Below are positions 36,975 to 52,100 of a stretch of 64,000 nucleotides of DNA, one piece after another. The DNA is from Dreissena polymorpha. Its lineage: Eukaryota; Mollusca; Bivalvia; Myida; Dreissenidae. The stretch is from assembly GCF_020536995.1 (NCBI RefSeq), contig NC_068366.1:25859137-25923136 (forward strand), in the 5' to 3' direction. Position numbers and translations under genes: made by a program. The notes under the pieces are model-generated. The model was not told the origin of the DNA, did no database searches, and saw only the letters and a program-made list of their open reading frames with translations. Each line of letters starts with the position of its first letter. Position 1 is the first letter of the stretch.

Positions 36975-37920
36975 ATACTGTTTATGGTTTATTTTTTCGC
37001 ATTGTCGGCATTACATGCTTTTGGCAAAATAAATAATATCATAAATACATATAGATCTACACCGGAAAATGAAGTTCGGCTATACAGAAGGTTAATGTAT
37101 GCAATAGTGATTATTACTATCCCATAAGTATAGAAAAGTAATTCGTAGCATACACATAATGTCTAACGATAGATGATATAGATATATAAAAACACACACA
37201 AAAGCAAAATAAAAGCATTTGTATATAATATAAAGGAATTTTAAACAACTAAGAAGCAACAGAAACAGTAATATCTTTTCGTTTAAACATTACAACATTG
37301 ATACTTTCGATAGTGTACGGATACGTTTTACAGACTTTGGCGGCATATTTTTTTCGAAATAATTCATGTGTTAAATGATAGCCTTATGTTGTTGTTTTTT
37401 ATTTTTAACCTCAGATCTATATAAATTGGAAAATGAAAATTATAGAAAATGATATTCAGATTTACTGTGGTACATTCTATACACTTACGATCATCGACGT
37501 TAATATTATTAACCCATTTATGCCTAGTGGACTCTCCCTTCCTTCTAAATTGGATCAATTTATTTCCAAAATTAGGGATGTCTAGTAAATTTATTTCTAT
37601 ATTTATAATATTTCTTACAGAAATTCCTTTAAGCAAACAGCGCAGACCCTGATGAGACGCCGCCGCATGCGGCGTCTCATCTGGGTCTACGCTGTTTGCC
37701 AAGGCCTTTTTTCTAGACGCTAGGCATACATGGGTTAAATCCTCCTCTTTCTATTACAAATGATGTGAACACAACAGAAATCTACTCAATGCAATTCTAT
37801 GCTTTTGATTGTCAATACACTCCAGTAGATTTCAAAACAAAATTCTTTTTTGCATATGATATACTGGTAATATTTAAACTTACTTTGAGACTGTATAGAT
37901 TCAAACCAAACCAAAGCATA
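36975..37920. other. Extra sequence in unit 3, including a TTAA MITE
   Basis: Absent from units 1 and 2 between the AAT patch and the conserved donor-like site. Apart from the MITE at 37,509-37,738 nothing is recognised. Confidence 0.5.
37509..37738. mobile_element. TTAA-flanked palindromic MITE, copy 2
   Basis: Same family and length as 24,649-24,878, in the same orientation, with TTAA at both ends and the palindromic core at about 37,654-37,684. Confidence 0.85.
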
Positions 37921-37951
37921 CCTAAATGAAAAGTATTAATCATGTACTTAC

Positions 37952-38000
37952 GTTGTCCATTGCAATGTTAGTCCAAGTATGTTCAGCAAATAGTTCCTTA
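37952..38000 (-). other. Conserved donor-like exon end, unit 3
   Basis: ATGGACAAC followed by GTAAGTAC on the minus strand, as in units 1 and 2. It is a candidate upstream or 5' UTR exon of the gene at 24,925-34,110. Confidence 0.35.
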
Positions 38001-38699
38001 TCTTGTTATTTTGTAAACTGATTAATGGGTGGATTATTAGAGGCGCTAATGTACAGGCGTTTTATTTCACTTTAATAATTTTGTCTCATAAATGTACTAG
38101 AGTTACATTTCTATAATTGCACACAGTTTGGAAGTAAAAGACTGCATTCAAATACGAACACGAAACTTATGCTACAAGGTTATAAAATTTAATGCATACT
38201 TGATAAACGATTATGTTCATAACACAGCACCCGTATTAAATTCATCACAAGATTACAATTTAAATTAATGTAAAACCTATCATGTCACAAATTTAATTTC
38301 GCATTACTCCCCCCAACTGTTCATTTTAACGATGACATCTCGGCTGTACTTGTCTCTTTGACGATGTCAGTCAATTGATGCGCGGATAGGATAGCGTAAG
38401 AAATAACCGTTGAGATGCGAACACATTCGTTTGTTTTTGCGCGCATCAATTAAATGCCGATTCCTAAACCCCTGCTGCGTCCGATTAGCAGTGTAATACT
38501 TATGTGAACGATCGACGAAGAAGACGAATTTTATGTATAAGACGATACAATTTCGACAATCTGTCGGCCAAACTAACAAATTTGCCTTCTTTAAAAAAAA
38601 TAAAAATCTTAACGCTAGCTCAGTTTTCGCTACAATAACGTATTGAAATTAAATGTCACCGATGTAACACTAAGCGTTTTAATAGCTTAAGAAAGCCGC

Positions 38700-40130
38700 A
38701 TTAATTATTGGTGTTTACCTAAACACTCCGCCCATAATGTCAGTGTATAAAAAGGCAATCAACTTGAAAACGGAGCATAGCTGATGCGGTCAAGTATAAT
38801 TAAATCCATGAAATGACAAAATGTGAATTAAAGATTTGAAAGCGTGTCAAAACTATAATGCAGACTCTAGGGCAGTGACTTGGGTGCGGAATGTTGTCGC
38901 ATGTTTATACAAGGTGTCGCCTCGGGATAATTATGTTGTGAACATATTGCTGTCTTTATATACGTTAATAAGATGATCTATAAAGATATACTTCATTGTA
39001 AGAAATTAAATAATAGCGTACGGTTTAGAAAACAAAAGCGACATAATTACTACAGCATCAATAGAACAAAGTATTCAATATTTTGTTGTAAAGAACATAC
39101 ACATGCATCTAAAAGGTACCATAACAAAAACATTCAACAAGGCTATGGTATTTGAACAGTTTGAGTACTCCAAGATGTATAATTTTTAAACTGCATAATT
39201 AATATGGCTCTTAATCTAAAGGTTTAATGACAGTATGTTGCGAATTTTGTGCATACATGCAGTTGTTTATTTTTCGCTTTGCATTCAACAAATATATGTA
39301 AGCATATGCGTGTGTTTTGAATATGTTCTTTTCGAGTAGACACATGTATATTTTCACTAAAAAACCCTAGTGAAATTCGTCTTCAATACCATTTAGATCG
39401 CAGAGAGTACCTGTTCTATCCTGCCTTGCTACATTATATTGCCGAACGATTTCAATATGCCGATGTATCTATGTATTCTGAAATATCTAAATGGCTTATA
39501 TTTGCTTTTTTTTCAAAAGTTCTCGCATTGTTAAGGTTCAATAGCTAAAAGCAAGTGAAACCCGAAAAGCAATGATGGAGCAAGAACTTTGCTGCTTTGC
39601 GGGATGTAATGGTAACTCTGACCTTTAACATGAGAACCTCTATATATGAAAAAATAACTGAGCGAAGGCAAAAAGAACACCATACATTATAAACCTTTTG
39701 AATTTAAGTGAAACCTTTAAATCAGAAAAGCAAACTTATTCATATACCCATCGAAGATTTCCAATTTAAATAAGCCAGGTAGATAAGTCAAAGTTAAATT
39801 TCTGTCGAGTTAGTAGCTTTGGGATTCATGTTTCTTTTTTTAATGGAGTGAGGATATAGCCATATTTCATTTAAACCAGATGATTGAAGTATAAAGCTTA
39901 ACTGTGAGTCACTCTTTGTACGAGAATTTTGTACATGTATGATATTTAAATCATCATTCAAAATGGTATGCAAAATACAATGTTCTCTTTACCAGGGCGA
40001 ATCTTTAAAATGCATGTACTAATAATAATTATAATATATCTTTCGATGTACTATGGAAATCGACGCGATGCGCTATACAATGAAAAGAGCATTCGTAAAT
40101 GGTTAAACATTAAGAACCCATTTACCCAAA
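38700..40130. other. Spacer with no supported gene
   Basis: AT-rich sequence with short frames only and no recognised domain or repeat family. Confidence 0.5.
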
Positions 40131-40700
40131 ACGTTTGTGTTCTCTTTCTTAAGTATCTGCTTGATCATGAAACCAAACTTCTGAACAGCTATTTAAGACA
40201 GATACAGCATAAGCGTCAAATAGGTTAAACTGTACATTTAGAGGTACTTTGTTAAACTTAATTAAATACATTAGTGAATATAATAATGGCAATCCTTTCC
40301 CCGCCAGTGGTTTCGTAGTTAGAGCGAATGACCCACCGCTGGTAATCACAACCCAGGAAGTGTTAAACGAGTTAACTATCTTAAGTTCCTGGTAATTATA
40401 AGACCATTTGTCGTGTACACTTATTCTCCCCCTTTTTAAAAGATCATGACCTAAGCGGTTTTTTTTCGGTATTCATTGTTGGGTTCCGTTTTTAACAATC
40501 ACAAAGTAGACAGTTAAGGGAGTTGTGTAAGCCGTCTTTAGATTCCGTCACGTGCACTGTGTCGTCGGCGAACAGTAATAAACAAAACAAGCGGTTTGGT
40601 CAATATTAATACCACATCTGTATTGTCTCGTAATTGCATTTCGAAAGGGAGAGCAACAGATCGGAGAGGTTATATTACCATACAAAAATCTGAAATTGCT
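40130..40700 (-). mobile_element. LINE reverse-transcriptase remnant
   Basis: On the minus strand, LLFADDTVHVTESKDG is readable near 40,520-40,580 (the RT catalytic box). Further on, 40,149-40,349 reads VPLNVQFNLFDAYAVSVLNS and EVWFHDQ, typical of the LINE region after the RT. It is broken and short. Confidence 0.55.
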
Positions 40701-41249
40701 ATTAAAAAATGTTCGTAAATGTTTTACACGAAGTTTAACTAAATACTTTGACCTTGAAACAGATAGTAATTATCCGGCCATTCCTGCTTTAATTAGCTTG
40801 TACCAAACGCTGCTCCTATGTATACATTCATATGCTTTTCGATAGTCCACAAAGAGGCAGTAGTATATTTTTTCTTAAAAGTTTTGTGTACTCTGTACTT
40901 ACTATTAATAATACAGCTTTGTTGGTAAATTCATTTCATTACACCAACAACGAAATCTGTGAACAGTTGACAGAAAACCAACGCGTAGTTGAATACTAGG
41001 TTGCTGCAAGCCCAGTCCTGAGAGAATACCACCCGCGGGACCAAAATATGACAGCTGCGGAGCTCTTAAGAACAGTACCGAATCAGTGCCTTAAGTTTAA
41101 ATGGTCCTTGGGAGAAAGCTACTATAATTATTTTACGCTGCATGTGGTAACCGGATGCTGCTCCAACAAACATGCGTTCCTTTAAATCTTGGATTGGATT
41201 GCCATTGTATATTGGTCGTATAAAACTGGACAATATAACAAGAGTATAT

Positions 41250-42036
41250 CCAACTTGAGATTCGCTGATGATATTGACCTCACTGGTGGCACTAGCAGTG
41301 AACTTCAAGATACCCACAGACTATAAATAAGCTAGAGCATACAGGATGGAGGTCAGCACGGAGAAGTCGAAGAGCAGCACGACCAACACCAGAACAGGCA
41401 TCACCATAAACGGCGAGAATCTAGAAGAAGTGACCAGCTTGAAGTACTTGGGCGTAAATCTGGCCAAGGATGGTACCAATACCGCTGAGGTCCCAATAAG
41501 AAGTGCCATGGTAGGTTTTGGACAAGCAGTTCCATCATCTCCCCCACCAAGTACAGGCTCTACAATTTCCTCGTAGTCTCCATCCTACTCTGCGGCTGCG
41601 AGACCTGGACGCTTCACGCAGAACGCAGGATACAGGCATTTGAACATAAAGGTCTCCAAAGACTGCTCCGAAGTCTTATACGGAGCACAAGACAAACGAT
41701 TACGTCCGGAACATGACTGCAAGACTTGTTGGTCCATAAGAGCCCCTACTGGTGACCATCAAACGACGAGGCTTGGCTTGGTTTTGACACGTCACCAGGC
41801 ACGTCTCTCTGTGCAAGACTGTTCTACAGGGCACTCTAGAAGCAGGTCAACGTCGAGGCCGTCAGAAAAAAACGCTAGATGGATAATGTTAAAAAATACA
41901 CATCCCTTCCCATAGATGAATTACTCTCAGCAGCACACAGCAGACCTGACTTGAGGAGGATTTCTGAATCGTCGTCCGTTATCTCTCCCAACGGCTACAC
42001 CGGTTAAGGGATTGATGATGATGATGATGATGATGA

Positions 42037-42068
<32 letters not shown>

Positions 42069-42085
42069 ATGATGATGATGGCCAG
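41250..42085 (+). mobile_element. 5'-truncated LINE with (GAT)n tail
   Basis: The plus-strand frames in order contain LRFADDIDLTGGTSSELQ (RT active site), MEVSTEKSKS, ITINGENLEEVTSLKYLG, a CGCETWTLHAERRIQ segment and an SAAHSRPD end. It finishes in a GATGAT/GCTGCT tail (about 42,010-42,080). The frames shift several times. The RT end and trinucleotide tail fit an RTE-like or related LINE. Confidence 0.65.
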
Positions 42086-42884
42086 GCGACAGTACCATAT
42101 CCGCAATGTCAAAGCGACCTAGGCAGGTTTGATTTCATGACGCTAAAATACCACAAACCAAGTTAATAAAATAAGTTCTAACGGCTTGGAAGATGTAAAA
42201 TAGCATTTTTTTCATCAAGAAATCAAATTAAATTGTTTGGCTGAGTTACTTTTTATTGAAAGCATTAGCATGTTTACCCGTAGTATTGGTCCTCTTAATG
42301 AATACGTACGAATTTTGGAAGTGAACAAATACAAAAACACGCATGTTTTATATTTATATCTATAGATAAATGTGTATTCTAGGACATAACAACGAAAACT
42401 GCATGTTGATCGATTTTTTTTTTGTCGAAATACTTCCAACACTTAGCTCCCTGTAGTAATTTTGCTACTATGCACATCATGGGCTTGTTCTTAATTTAAA
42501 GTATCGTAATGGAAAAACGAAACATAGCATCACCCTGGAATAAACACGAGCTTTTTTCCAATGAACATCGGAAATCATGAGAATGGTCGTCTTTATAGTC
42601 ATGGATAACCATCAAATAAATCATAACTTATAAAAAAGCGAAGACACTTTCTTTCCAGATCTCTTTATTTTTTTTGGTTAAAGTCACGATATTTTGAGGA
42701 AGGCCGATGCTATGAGAATAAGGGATATAATGTACTTTCTACACATTATTTTATTATGATATTAATGGCTTTATACATGGTTATCAAGCAATATTTTGCC
42801 CGAAAACTAGGTAGCAACTCCAATTATAGAATATATCATATAAGTATGTTTTTGAACAAAAATCTTTAATGGAATAGGATTTAG
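42086..42884. other. Spacer upstream of AP3B
   Basis: AT-rich. No exon or repeat supported. Confidence 0.5.
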
Positions 42885-42974
42885 TTTGTTATAACCTAAT
42901 TGGTTACACTTCACGCCGGAAGTAAGTCGGAGTTTGACAGCTGGCGGTGTATTTTTTTCGAGTTTTGCCTACAA
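42885..42974 (+). promoter_or_regulatory. Likely AP3B promoter/5' UTR with ETS-type motif
   Basis: Just upstream of the start codon the base composition rises in GC and contains CGCCGGAAGTAAG, an ETS-family core typical of housekeeping promoters. No TATA box is evident. The transcription start cannot be set from sequence alone. Confidence 0.3.
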
Positions 42975-43105
42975 ATGGCTGCAAACGGAGGCTTCCAGGC
43001 GTCTAGCGGCTACAATGAGAGACCACCGTCGTCTACCGGAAGTGGGGAGGCTGACGCCGCGGTAGACCCAGCCAGCAGTAGCTTTTTCAACAATGATTAT
43101 AAAAA
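42975..43105 (+). CDS. AP3B1/AP3B2-like: AP3B exon 1
   Basis: Starts at the ATG and encodes a low-complexity Gly/Ser-rich N-terminus ending SSFFNNDYK. The GTAATG donor leaves two bases (phase 2). The frame would stop three bases further on, which fixes the donor. Confidence 0.9.
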
Positions 43106-46100
43106 GTAATGCGTTGGGAGTGGGTGGGGAATATAATCATGTGATATTTTTAAAATTGGTTTTACTTTTTAATTTTTTAGGTTTCATTTAGTGATCTCTT
43201 CGAATTAATGAGCACAGTTAGACACTCATTGCATTGTATTTATGTATGTCATTGTTGTGAAACGATGTTAAGACGTTAAGACCATACCGGGTTATTGTGG
43301 AGTTGTGGGTTCTTTTTGAGACGCGGGTATAAATTATTAATATTATGCAATATCCCTTGATAGAACGTTTACATATGATGCAGTTATTGCAGAAAAAGTT
43401 TTGACTCAGTAACCTTTGGTTTGTTGTTAAAAAATAAAAGTTAAAGGTAAAGATCGTAATTCATCATAACACGATACATTCTTATAAAATATTTCATTAT
43501 TAATGTTTTGCTCATATAGGGTTTTTAAGTAACAAAACTTCGTTTATCTATGAGTATTCTCCATACTACATTGTCTGTCTACATTTCTTCACAAGAAATA
43601 AATCTCCCCTGAAATGTCAGTTTTAAGATTATATTTAGCATGCAAACTTGAAATTCAGACAGCCAATCAGAATCCACAGCTCAAGAAGAACCACAATTTT
43701 CAAGATAGCAGTTTGAGACTATCAACACAATTAATTGTTTTGATGTTTACAGACTATACACATTTGGGAAAAAAAGCAAATATATTAATACGACTAATTA
43801 TCGTTTATTTAAAAAATATTTGTGATGTAACATCTTTTATGAAGGGTTTCGCTGCATATTCATAGTGGATTTATTCCACACCTAAATGCTGCTGTGCTTA
43901 TATTGTTTATGTTTAATTTTAGGCATGATGACCTGAAGGTTATGCTTGACAGCAACAAAGATTCACAGAAATTAGATGCCATGAAAAGGATAGTTGGTGT
44001 AAGTTACAGACTTAGACACTGGCAATTCTTGTCTATTTAAACATTAATCTTCAAATTGTCAACAATATAAAACCCAGATGATGACCTTTCTTTCTTTTCT
44101 TTATTAAAGTTGTTGTTGTAAGGGAATAAAATTGCTTGAAAATTCTTTTCTTAGCTGTTACTTTGCCATATATTGCCAGATTTTTATTTTTGAAATATTG
44201 TGTCGTTAATGCAAACCATTATAAGACGAATCTCCCTACCTAAAGACATAAGTCATATTTTTAAGTCAAAATTAAAATTTTGCCAGTTAGAAAATTCTTG
44301 TCTCGGCCATAAGTTTGCCATTTATTGATTGTTTAAAAAGGATTGGGACGAATTCAATCCATAATAATACAACTTGTCACCTGTTATATTTGTCTCACTA
44401 CCTAAACGGTCAAGTCTTCAAATATTATATTAAGCCATAAACAGCTGGTTGATGACAAAAGCTGTGTTGAAACACAAAAAGAAAGTGGAGGCATACATGC
44501 CATATTGACACATCTTGATAATGTATATTTGAAATACACATTGATATCTGAACATCATGCGATGAAATGACTGTCTTTCAGATGATAGCAAAAGGAAAAG
44601 ATGCATCGGAACTGTTTCCAGCTGTTGTGAAAAATGTAGTTTCTAAAAACTTAGAGGTAATGACATTTATGACATTTACTTTATTATATGAGAAGCTAAA
44701 TGAGTATATGTTAGTTTTGTGGAAAGTTTCCATGGATAATTCAGGAAAGAATTCTGGCTCTTTAGAATAGCTGATCAACCATGTATATGTTGATGTATTC
44801 AGTTGATATTATTCAGATCAAAGAATACATATCAATAAAAAGTAACTGAGTAACCGGTAGACGGATATACTATATGGACAAATTTTGCATTTTTCGCCCC
44901 TGAAATGGCTTTTTTTTAATGAATCAATTCTATATTCCATTTAATGTGATAAATAATATAAAAGATAATTTAAAAAAGATATAAAACTAATGAATATAAC
45001 AAAAAAGTTGAAATAATATTCAATATAAAATAAATAGATAATTGCATACAATAAAACAGATTTAATTTGTATCATGTTTTGAAGTTTACTGCTGTTACTT
45101 TATTTTTCCCTTGTATTATGATCCCCAGGTGAAAATCTGGTCTATGTGTATCTGATGTGGTAAAATTTATTTTGTTTCTATTACAATCCTATATTCCACT
45201 AAAAAGCCACTAATAAAACAGATTGAATGTTGTTTGCGCTGTAAAACTTTCTTTGTTTCCCTGTATTTTTCACTTGCTTAATGATATCTAGGTGAAGAAA
45301 CTGGTCTATGTGTATCTGACGAGGTATGCTGAAGAGCAGCAAGACCTGGCTCTCCTGTCTATCAGCACATTCCAGAGGGCTCTTAAGGTAATTCAGTCAC
45401 ACCTGGGATGGAAATTAGTGGTTGCCTGTGAGCCCGGGGGCCGGTAGATTTTGGCCCAGGCGACCTATATTCAAAAGATGGTAGTCCACCCTGGCAACTT
45501 GGTTGTTTAAGCTTGAAATAATTCAGTGCAATTCAACATTTAATAAATTTGGCAACTGTTGATTAATAATTAGTTTTATAATTTTAATTTATAAAGGCCA
45601 AGGAAATGATTCAACTCAGACTCATGTTAAGACATAATACACAGAAAGTGTCATGTAAGCAATGTTGTTGTATACATGTAGTTATCTATTACTTTATTTA
45701 AAGAAAGTATAAGTATACACATGACACTACATGTGCATGGTACTGGACTCGTTAGTCTTAAGCTGGGCAACCAAAAATCTTAAGATGGTTGCCCGTAATT
45801 CCATACCTGCACATTGTGGGAAAAACAATCATGTATAATGCACGTGTGTCAAGTGTTGTTTCCTATTAGCCTGTGCCCTCCGCCACTTTCTGCTTTAAAC
45901 AGGATTTTCCGAAGAGAAGGTTGCCTGCCTTTAAACGAAAAATAACATAATAGCCGATAGTGTCGACCCTGATAAGCACATGCAGATGACACAGGTTAAT
46001 CTGGGATGACACTTAATGCACATGCATTAAGCCACATTTTTCCTGAGCAGGGCTTAATTCCATGTGCAGGATTTTGGGTTTTAGGGCGTGTGTGTGCGTA

Positions 46101-49100
46101 CTTTTAAACCAATGCAAGCAGTTCAAAACATTGGAAAACAGAAATCTGCAAACACAATGCAATGCGTTATGCTGATGCAGTGCTGCAGCTAGGATTTGAA
46201 AAGAACACGGGGGGCTATTTTGGCAAAAGGGCACTTTAGAGTGCGCGGGCGTATCTGGAATGCTCCCTGTTGCATATTAATTTACATGTTATTAATAATT
46301 GTTAGTATATATTAATCCCATTACTATTAAACCATTCAAATAAAATGTCTACAATGAGGAATAAATTAATAACAATGAAAGAAAAGATTTATAAATTATC
46401 ATACGTCAAAAAAAAAATTATTTATATTTTTTATAGATAAAAAGGTAGGGCGGGGCTTCAGAAGGGCAGGGGAGGGCGCCCTTCCATTTGCGCCTAGCTG
46501 GAGCACTGGTTGATGCTAATTCATGTATTATATTATGTTTAAATAGTGAAAGGGTTCACTGTTGTAATACTGAAGAATATGCTAACCAAACATGTAATGT
46601 AAATTAACTTCAAAAATCCATCAAATCACAAAGTTTTGATTTGTATAAGTAAGTGTGATTGAAAAAAGTCAAACCTTTGCACAAGTTTAGTCTGCCTTTA
46701 AATTATATTATATCTTCAGGAACTACATTTAAACTCTCAAATTTGCCTCTCTGAGAAAAAATAATTATTAAATGTCTTGTCAAAACTCACTTATATCTTA
46801 TAAAAACATATTTTACATTATTCTTTAGGAACATTATTTTTTGTTTTTCACATTTGTTACGCTGATAAATTCTATGACAGCTTTAAAGTTATGAGTCTTT
46901 TAAAATTTATTAAACCTTACTTTTACAAATTTTAATTTTAATCCCCCCCACCCTTGTAAAATATTATGATCGTAATGTTCCAATCATAAGTCACTTTGAA
47001 CATCAGATTCTACTAGAATGCTTACGCCAAGGATCATGAAACTTCATAGGTACATTGATCATGACTGGCAGATGACCCCTATTGATTTTCAGGTCACTAG
47101 GTCAAAGGTCAAGGTCACAGTGACTTGAAACAGTAACATGGTTTCCGGATGATAACTCACGAATGCTTACACCTAGGATCATGAAACTTCATAGGTACAT
47201 TGATCAATACTGGCAGATGACCCTTATTGATTTTCAGGTCACTAGGTCAAAGGTAAAGGCCACGGTGACTCGAAATAGTAAAATGGTTTTCAGATGATAA
47301 CTCAAGAACGCTTAGGCCAAGGATCATGAAACTTCATAGGTACATTGATCATGACTGGCAGATGATCCCTATTGATTTTCAGGTAACTAGGTCAAATGTT
47401 AAGGTCACGGTGACTCGAAATAGTAAAATAGTTTCTGGATGATAACTCAAGAATGCTTACGCCTAGGATCCTGAAACTTCATAGGTACATTGATCAATAC
47501 TGGCAGATGACCCCTATTGATTTTCAGGTCACTAGGTCAAAGGTAAAGGTCACGGTGACTCGAAATAGTAAAATGGTTTCCGGATGATAACTCACGAATG
47601 CTTACACCTAGGATCATGAAACTTCATAGGTACATTGATCATGACTGGCAGATGACCCCTATTGATTTTCAGGTCACTAGGTCAAAGGTCAAGGTCACAG
47701 TGACTCGAAGCACTAAAATGGTTTCCTGATGATAACTCAAGAACGCTTAAGCCTGGGATCAGGAAAGTTCATAGGGACATTGGTCATGACTGACAGATGA
47801 CCCCTATAGATTTTCAGTACTCTAGATCAAAGGTCAAGGTCACAGTGACTTTAAACAGTAAAATGGTTTCTGGATGATAGCTCACGAATGCTTAGGGTTA
47901 GGATCAGGAAAGTTCATGGGTCATGACCGACAGATGATCCATATTGATTTTCAGGACTCTAGGTCAAAGTTCAAGGTCACAGTGACCTGAAGCCACTACC
48001 GGTTCAACTGACAGCCCATTTGGGGGGCATGCGTGTTTTACAAACAGCCCTTGTCTTATTTAAGTTTTGAGTTTTGATGTAGGTATTTACCAGTTTGCTT
48101 TTTAAGGTTTCCAAAGTCTGTGCACATTATGTGAACTGAAAGTTAGCTGCTATTATGTCGAACAGGTATTAGCAGAAGTAGGCGCAAACCCGACTGTTAA
48201 CCAAATGACAATACAATTATGTTAATACATGTATGTAATTGTTTTTTGTGTCATTGTAAAAAAAAATTGAATTTGAAATTTAACAAGGAATCCATTGAAA
48301 TTGTGACCTTACCAAAACAATAGCTTTTTTTCCTTTTTATTTGGGGGGGGGGGTGGCTAGGGTTTTGGGTAATACATGTACAAATGATATTGTACTTTTT
48401 AAATTGTGTAGAAAAAAATACACAAAACTACAGCAGACAACAAAACCTGCATATAATACATGTACAACGTTTTTCTTCCCTTACTATTCCATTATGCAAT
48501 TTTTGTTACAGGACCCTAACCAGTTGATTCGAGCCAGTGCCCTACGTGTCCTGTCCAATATTCGGGTTCAGATGATTGCACCGATTATGATGCTGTCAAT
48601 CAAGGAGGCAGTGATGGATATGTCACCGTATGTGAGAAAAACTGCCGCACACGCCATTCCTAAACTCTACAGGTAAATGGTAGCAGATTTCCTGGAATAT
48701 AGCTTTACTTTGACCTTGACCTTGTAACTTCACTTGTTACCTCACCTCATAGCATCACCTTGACCTTGAAACTTCACTTTTTACTTTACTTCATAGCATC
48801 ACCTTGACCTTGAAACTTCACTTGTTAATTCACCTCATAGAATCACCTTGACCTTGAAACTTCGCTTTTTACTTTACTTCATAGCATCATTTTGACCTTG
48901 AAACTTCACTTGTTAATTCACCCCATAGCATCATCTTGACCTTGAAACTTCACTTGTTAATTCACCCCATAGCATCATCTTGACTTTGAAACTTCACTTG
49001 TTAATTCACCCCATAGCATCATCTTGACCTTGAAACTTCACTTGTTAAGTAACCTCATAGCATCACTCTGACCTTTTAGCTTTGCTGTTACATTTACCTT

Positions 49101-52100
49101 ATCTAGAGTCATTTTACCATTGAACTTATAGCGTCTTTATACTCTTGAACTGTGTTTATTGACCTTATATTTTCACTTTGCCTTTGGGCTTATTCTTCTC
49201 TTTGAAAATGACTTCTATAACTTAATTTTTCTTACACTTATATTATATCCTCACTTTGACATTGTAGCCAGATAGCTTGTGACCCCAATATCTTTAGCAT
49301 TACTTTGACATTGAACTCAAAAGTTCACTTTGAAATTTACTTTATAGCTTTACTTTGCCAGTTACCTTCAAAATTCACTTTGACATTTACCTTATATCTC
49401 GACTTTGCCATGAATTTATAGCTTCACTTTAACATTAATCTTATAAGCTTCACTTTGACCAAGACCTTATAGCCTCACTTTTACATAGTTCTTATAGCCT
49501 CACTTTGACATTAACGCTACAACTTCACTTTGACATTGACCTTATGGCGTCCCTTTGAAATCGACCTTATGGCTTCACTTTGACATTGACCTTATGGCTT
49601 GACTGTGATATTGATCTTAAAGATTTACTTTGACATAGACCTAATAGCCTCACTTTGACAATGACCTAGACCTAATTGCCTAACTTTGACAATGACCTTA
49701 TGGCTTCTCTTTGAAATTGACTTTATGACTTAACTTTGGTATAGACCTAATAGCCACACTTTGACATTGACCCTATGGCTTCAATTTTGCATAGACCTAA
49801 TAGCCACACTTTGGTATAGACCTAATAGCCACACTTTGACATTGACCATATGGCTTCACTTTGACATTGATATTATGGCTTCACTTTGGCATAGACCTAA
49901 TAGCCACATTTTGACATTGACATTATGGCATCACTTTTACATAGACCTAATAGCCACACTTTGACATCAACCATATGGCTTCACTTTGGCATAGACCTAA
50001 TGGCCACACTTTGACAATGACCCTATGGCTTCACTTTGGCATAGACCTAAAAGCCACATTTTGACATCGACCGTATGGCTTCACTTTTGCATAGACCTAA
50101 TAGCCACATTTTGACATTGACCGTATGACTTCACTTTGACATAGACCTAATAGCCACATTTTGACATTGACCGTATGGCTTCACTTTTGCATAGACCTTA
50201 TAGCAACACTTTCACATAGACCTAATAGCCACACTTTGACATTGACGGAATGGCTTCACTTTTGCATAGACCTAATAGCCACACTTTGGCATAGACCTAA
50301 TAGCCACACTTTGACATTGACCGTATGGCTTCACTTTTGCATAGACCTTATAGCAACACTTTCGCATAGACCTAATAGCCACACTTTGGCATAGACCTAA
50401 TAGCCACACTTTGGCATAGACCTAATAGCCACACTTTGACATTGACCGTATGGCTTCACTTTTGCAAAGACCTAATAGCCTCACTTTGGCATAGACCTAA
50501 TAGCCACACTTTGGCATAGACCTAATAGCCACACTTTGGCATAGACCTAATAGCCACACTTTGGCATTGACCGTATGGCTTCACTTTTGCAAAGACCTAA
50601 TAGCCACACTTTGATATTGACCATATGGCTTCACTTTGGCATAGACCTAATAGCCACACTTTGATATTGACCCTATGGCTTCACTTTGGCATAGACCTAA
50701 TAGCCACTTTTTGGCATAGACCTAATAGCCACACTTTGACATTGACCGTATGGCTTCAATTTGGAATAGACCTACTAGCCACACTTTGGCAGAGACCAAA
50801 TAACCTCACTTTGACTGTATGGCTTCACTTCACATTGATCTTATTGTTTACTTTGGACTGTGACTGATCGTAGCAGTATTCCGTCTTTGAACATAGCATA
50901 TTCCATCGTTGAACATAGCATATTCCATCTTTGAACATAGCATATTCCATCTTTGAACATAGCATATCTATCCCGCCCCCCCCCCTTCCAAAAAAAATGC
51001 AGAGGGATATAGAATTGGAGTTGTTTTTTTGTATGATGTAACCTTTCAGGGCTATATCTCAGTTACCATACATGATTTCAACATGTGACTTCATGGTTGT
51101 ATTGATATCCATTAGGAGAATGGCAATGCTTAAGAACGATAAGCTTACACTGATTTCGTATGATGTTACATTTCATGGGTCCGTCTTATCAAAGATCGTA
51201 CGACATTGTAAACTTATGATTGAATTTTTAGCTCATCTATTTTTTGAAAAAAAATTATGAGCTATTGTCATCACCTTGGCGTCGGCGTTGGCGTTGGCGT
51301 TGGCGTTGGCGTTGGCGTTGGCGTCGGCGTCCGGTTAAGTTTTGCGTTTAGGTCCACTTTTCTCAGAAAGTATCAATGCTATTGCATTCAAACTTGGTAC
51401 ACTTACTTACTATCATGAGGGGACTAGGCAGGCAAAGTTAGATAACTCTGGCGTGCATTTTGACAGAATTATGTGCCCTTTTTGTACTTAAAAAATTGCA
51501 AATTTTGGTTAAGTTTTGCGTTTAGTTCCACTTTTCTCAGTAAGTATCAATGCTATTGCATTCAAACTTGGTACACTTACTTACTATCATGAGGGGACTG
51601 GGCAGGCAAAGTTAGATAACTCTGGCATGCATTTTGACAGAATTATGTGCCCTTTTTATACTTAGAAAATTGACAATTTTGGTTAAGTTTTGTGTTTAGG
51701 TCCATTTTATTCCTTAAGCATCAAAGCTATTGCTTTCATACTTGCAACACTTACTAACTATCATAAGGGGACTGTGCAGGCAAAGTAATGTAACTCTGAC
51801 TGGCATTTTGACAGAATTATGTGCCCTTTTTATACTTAGAAAATTGAAAATTTGATTAAGTTTTGTGTTTAGGTCCACTTTATTCCTACAGTATCAAAGC
51901 TATTGCTTTCATACTTGCAAGATTTATGAACTATCATAAGGGGACGGTGCAGGCAAAGTTATGTAACTCTGACTGGCATTTGGACGGAATTATGGGCCCT
52001 TTATACTTAGAAAATTGAAAATTTGGTTAAGATTTATGTTTTGGTCACTTTACCCCTAAAGTATCATAGATATTGCTTTCATACTTGGAACACTCACAAA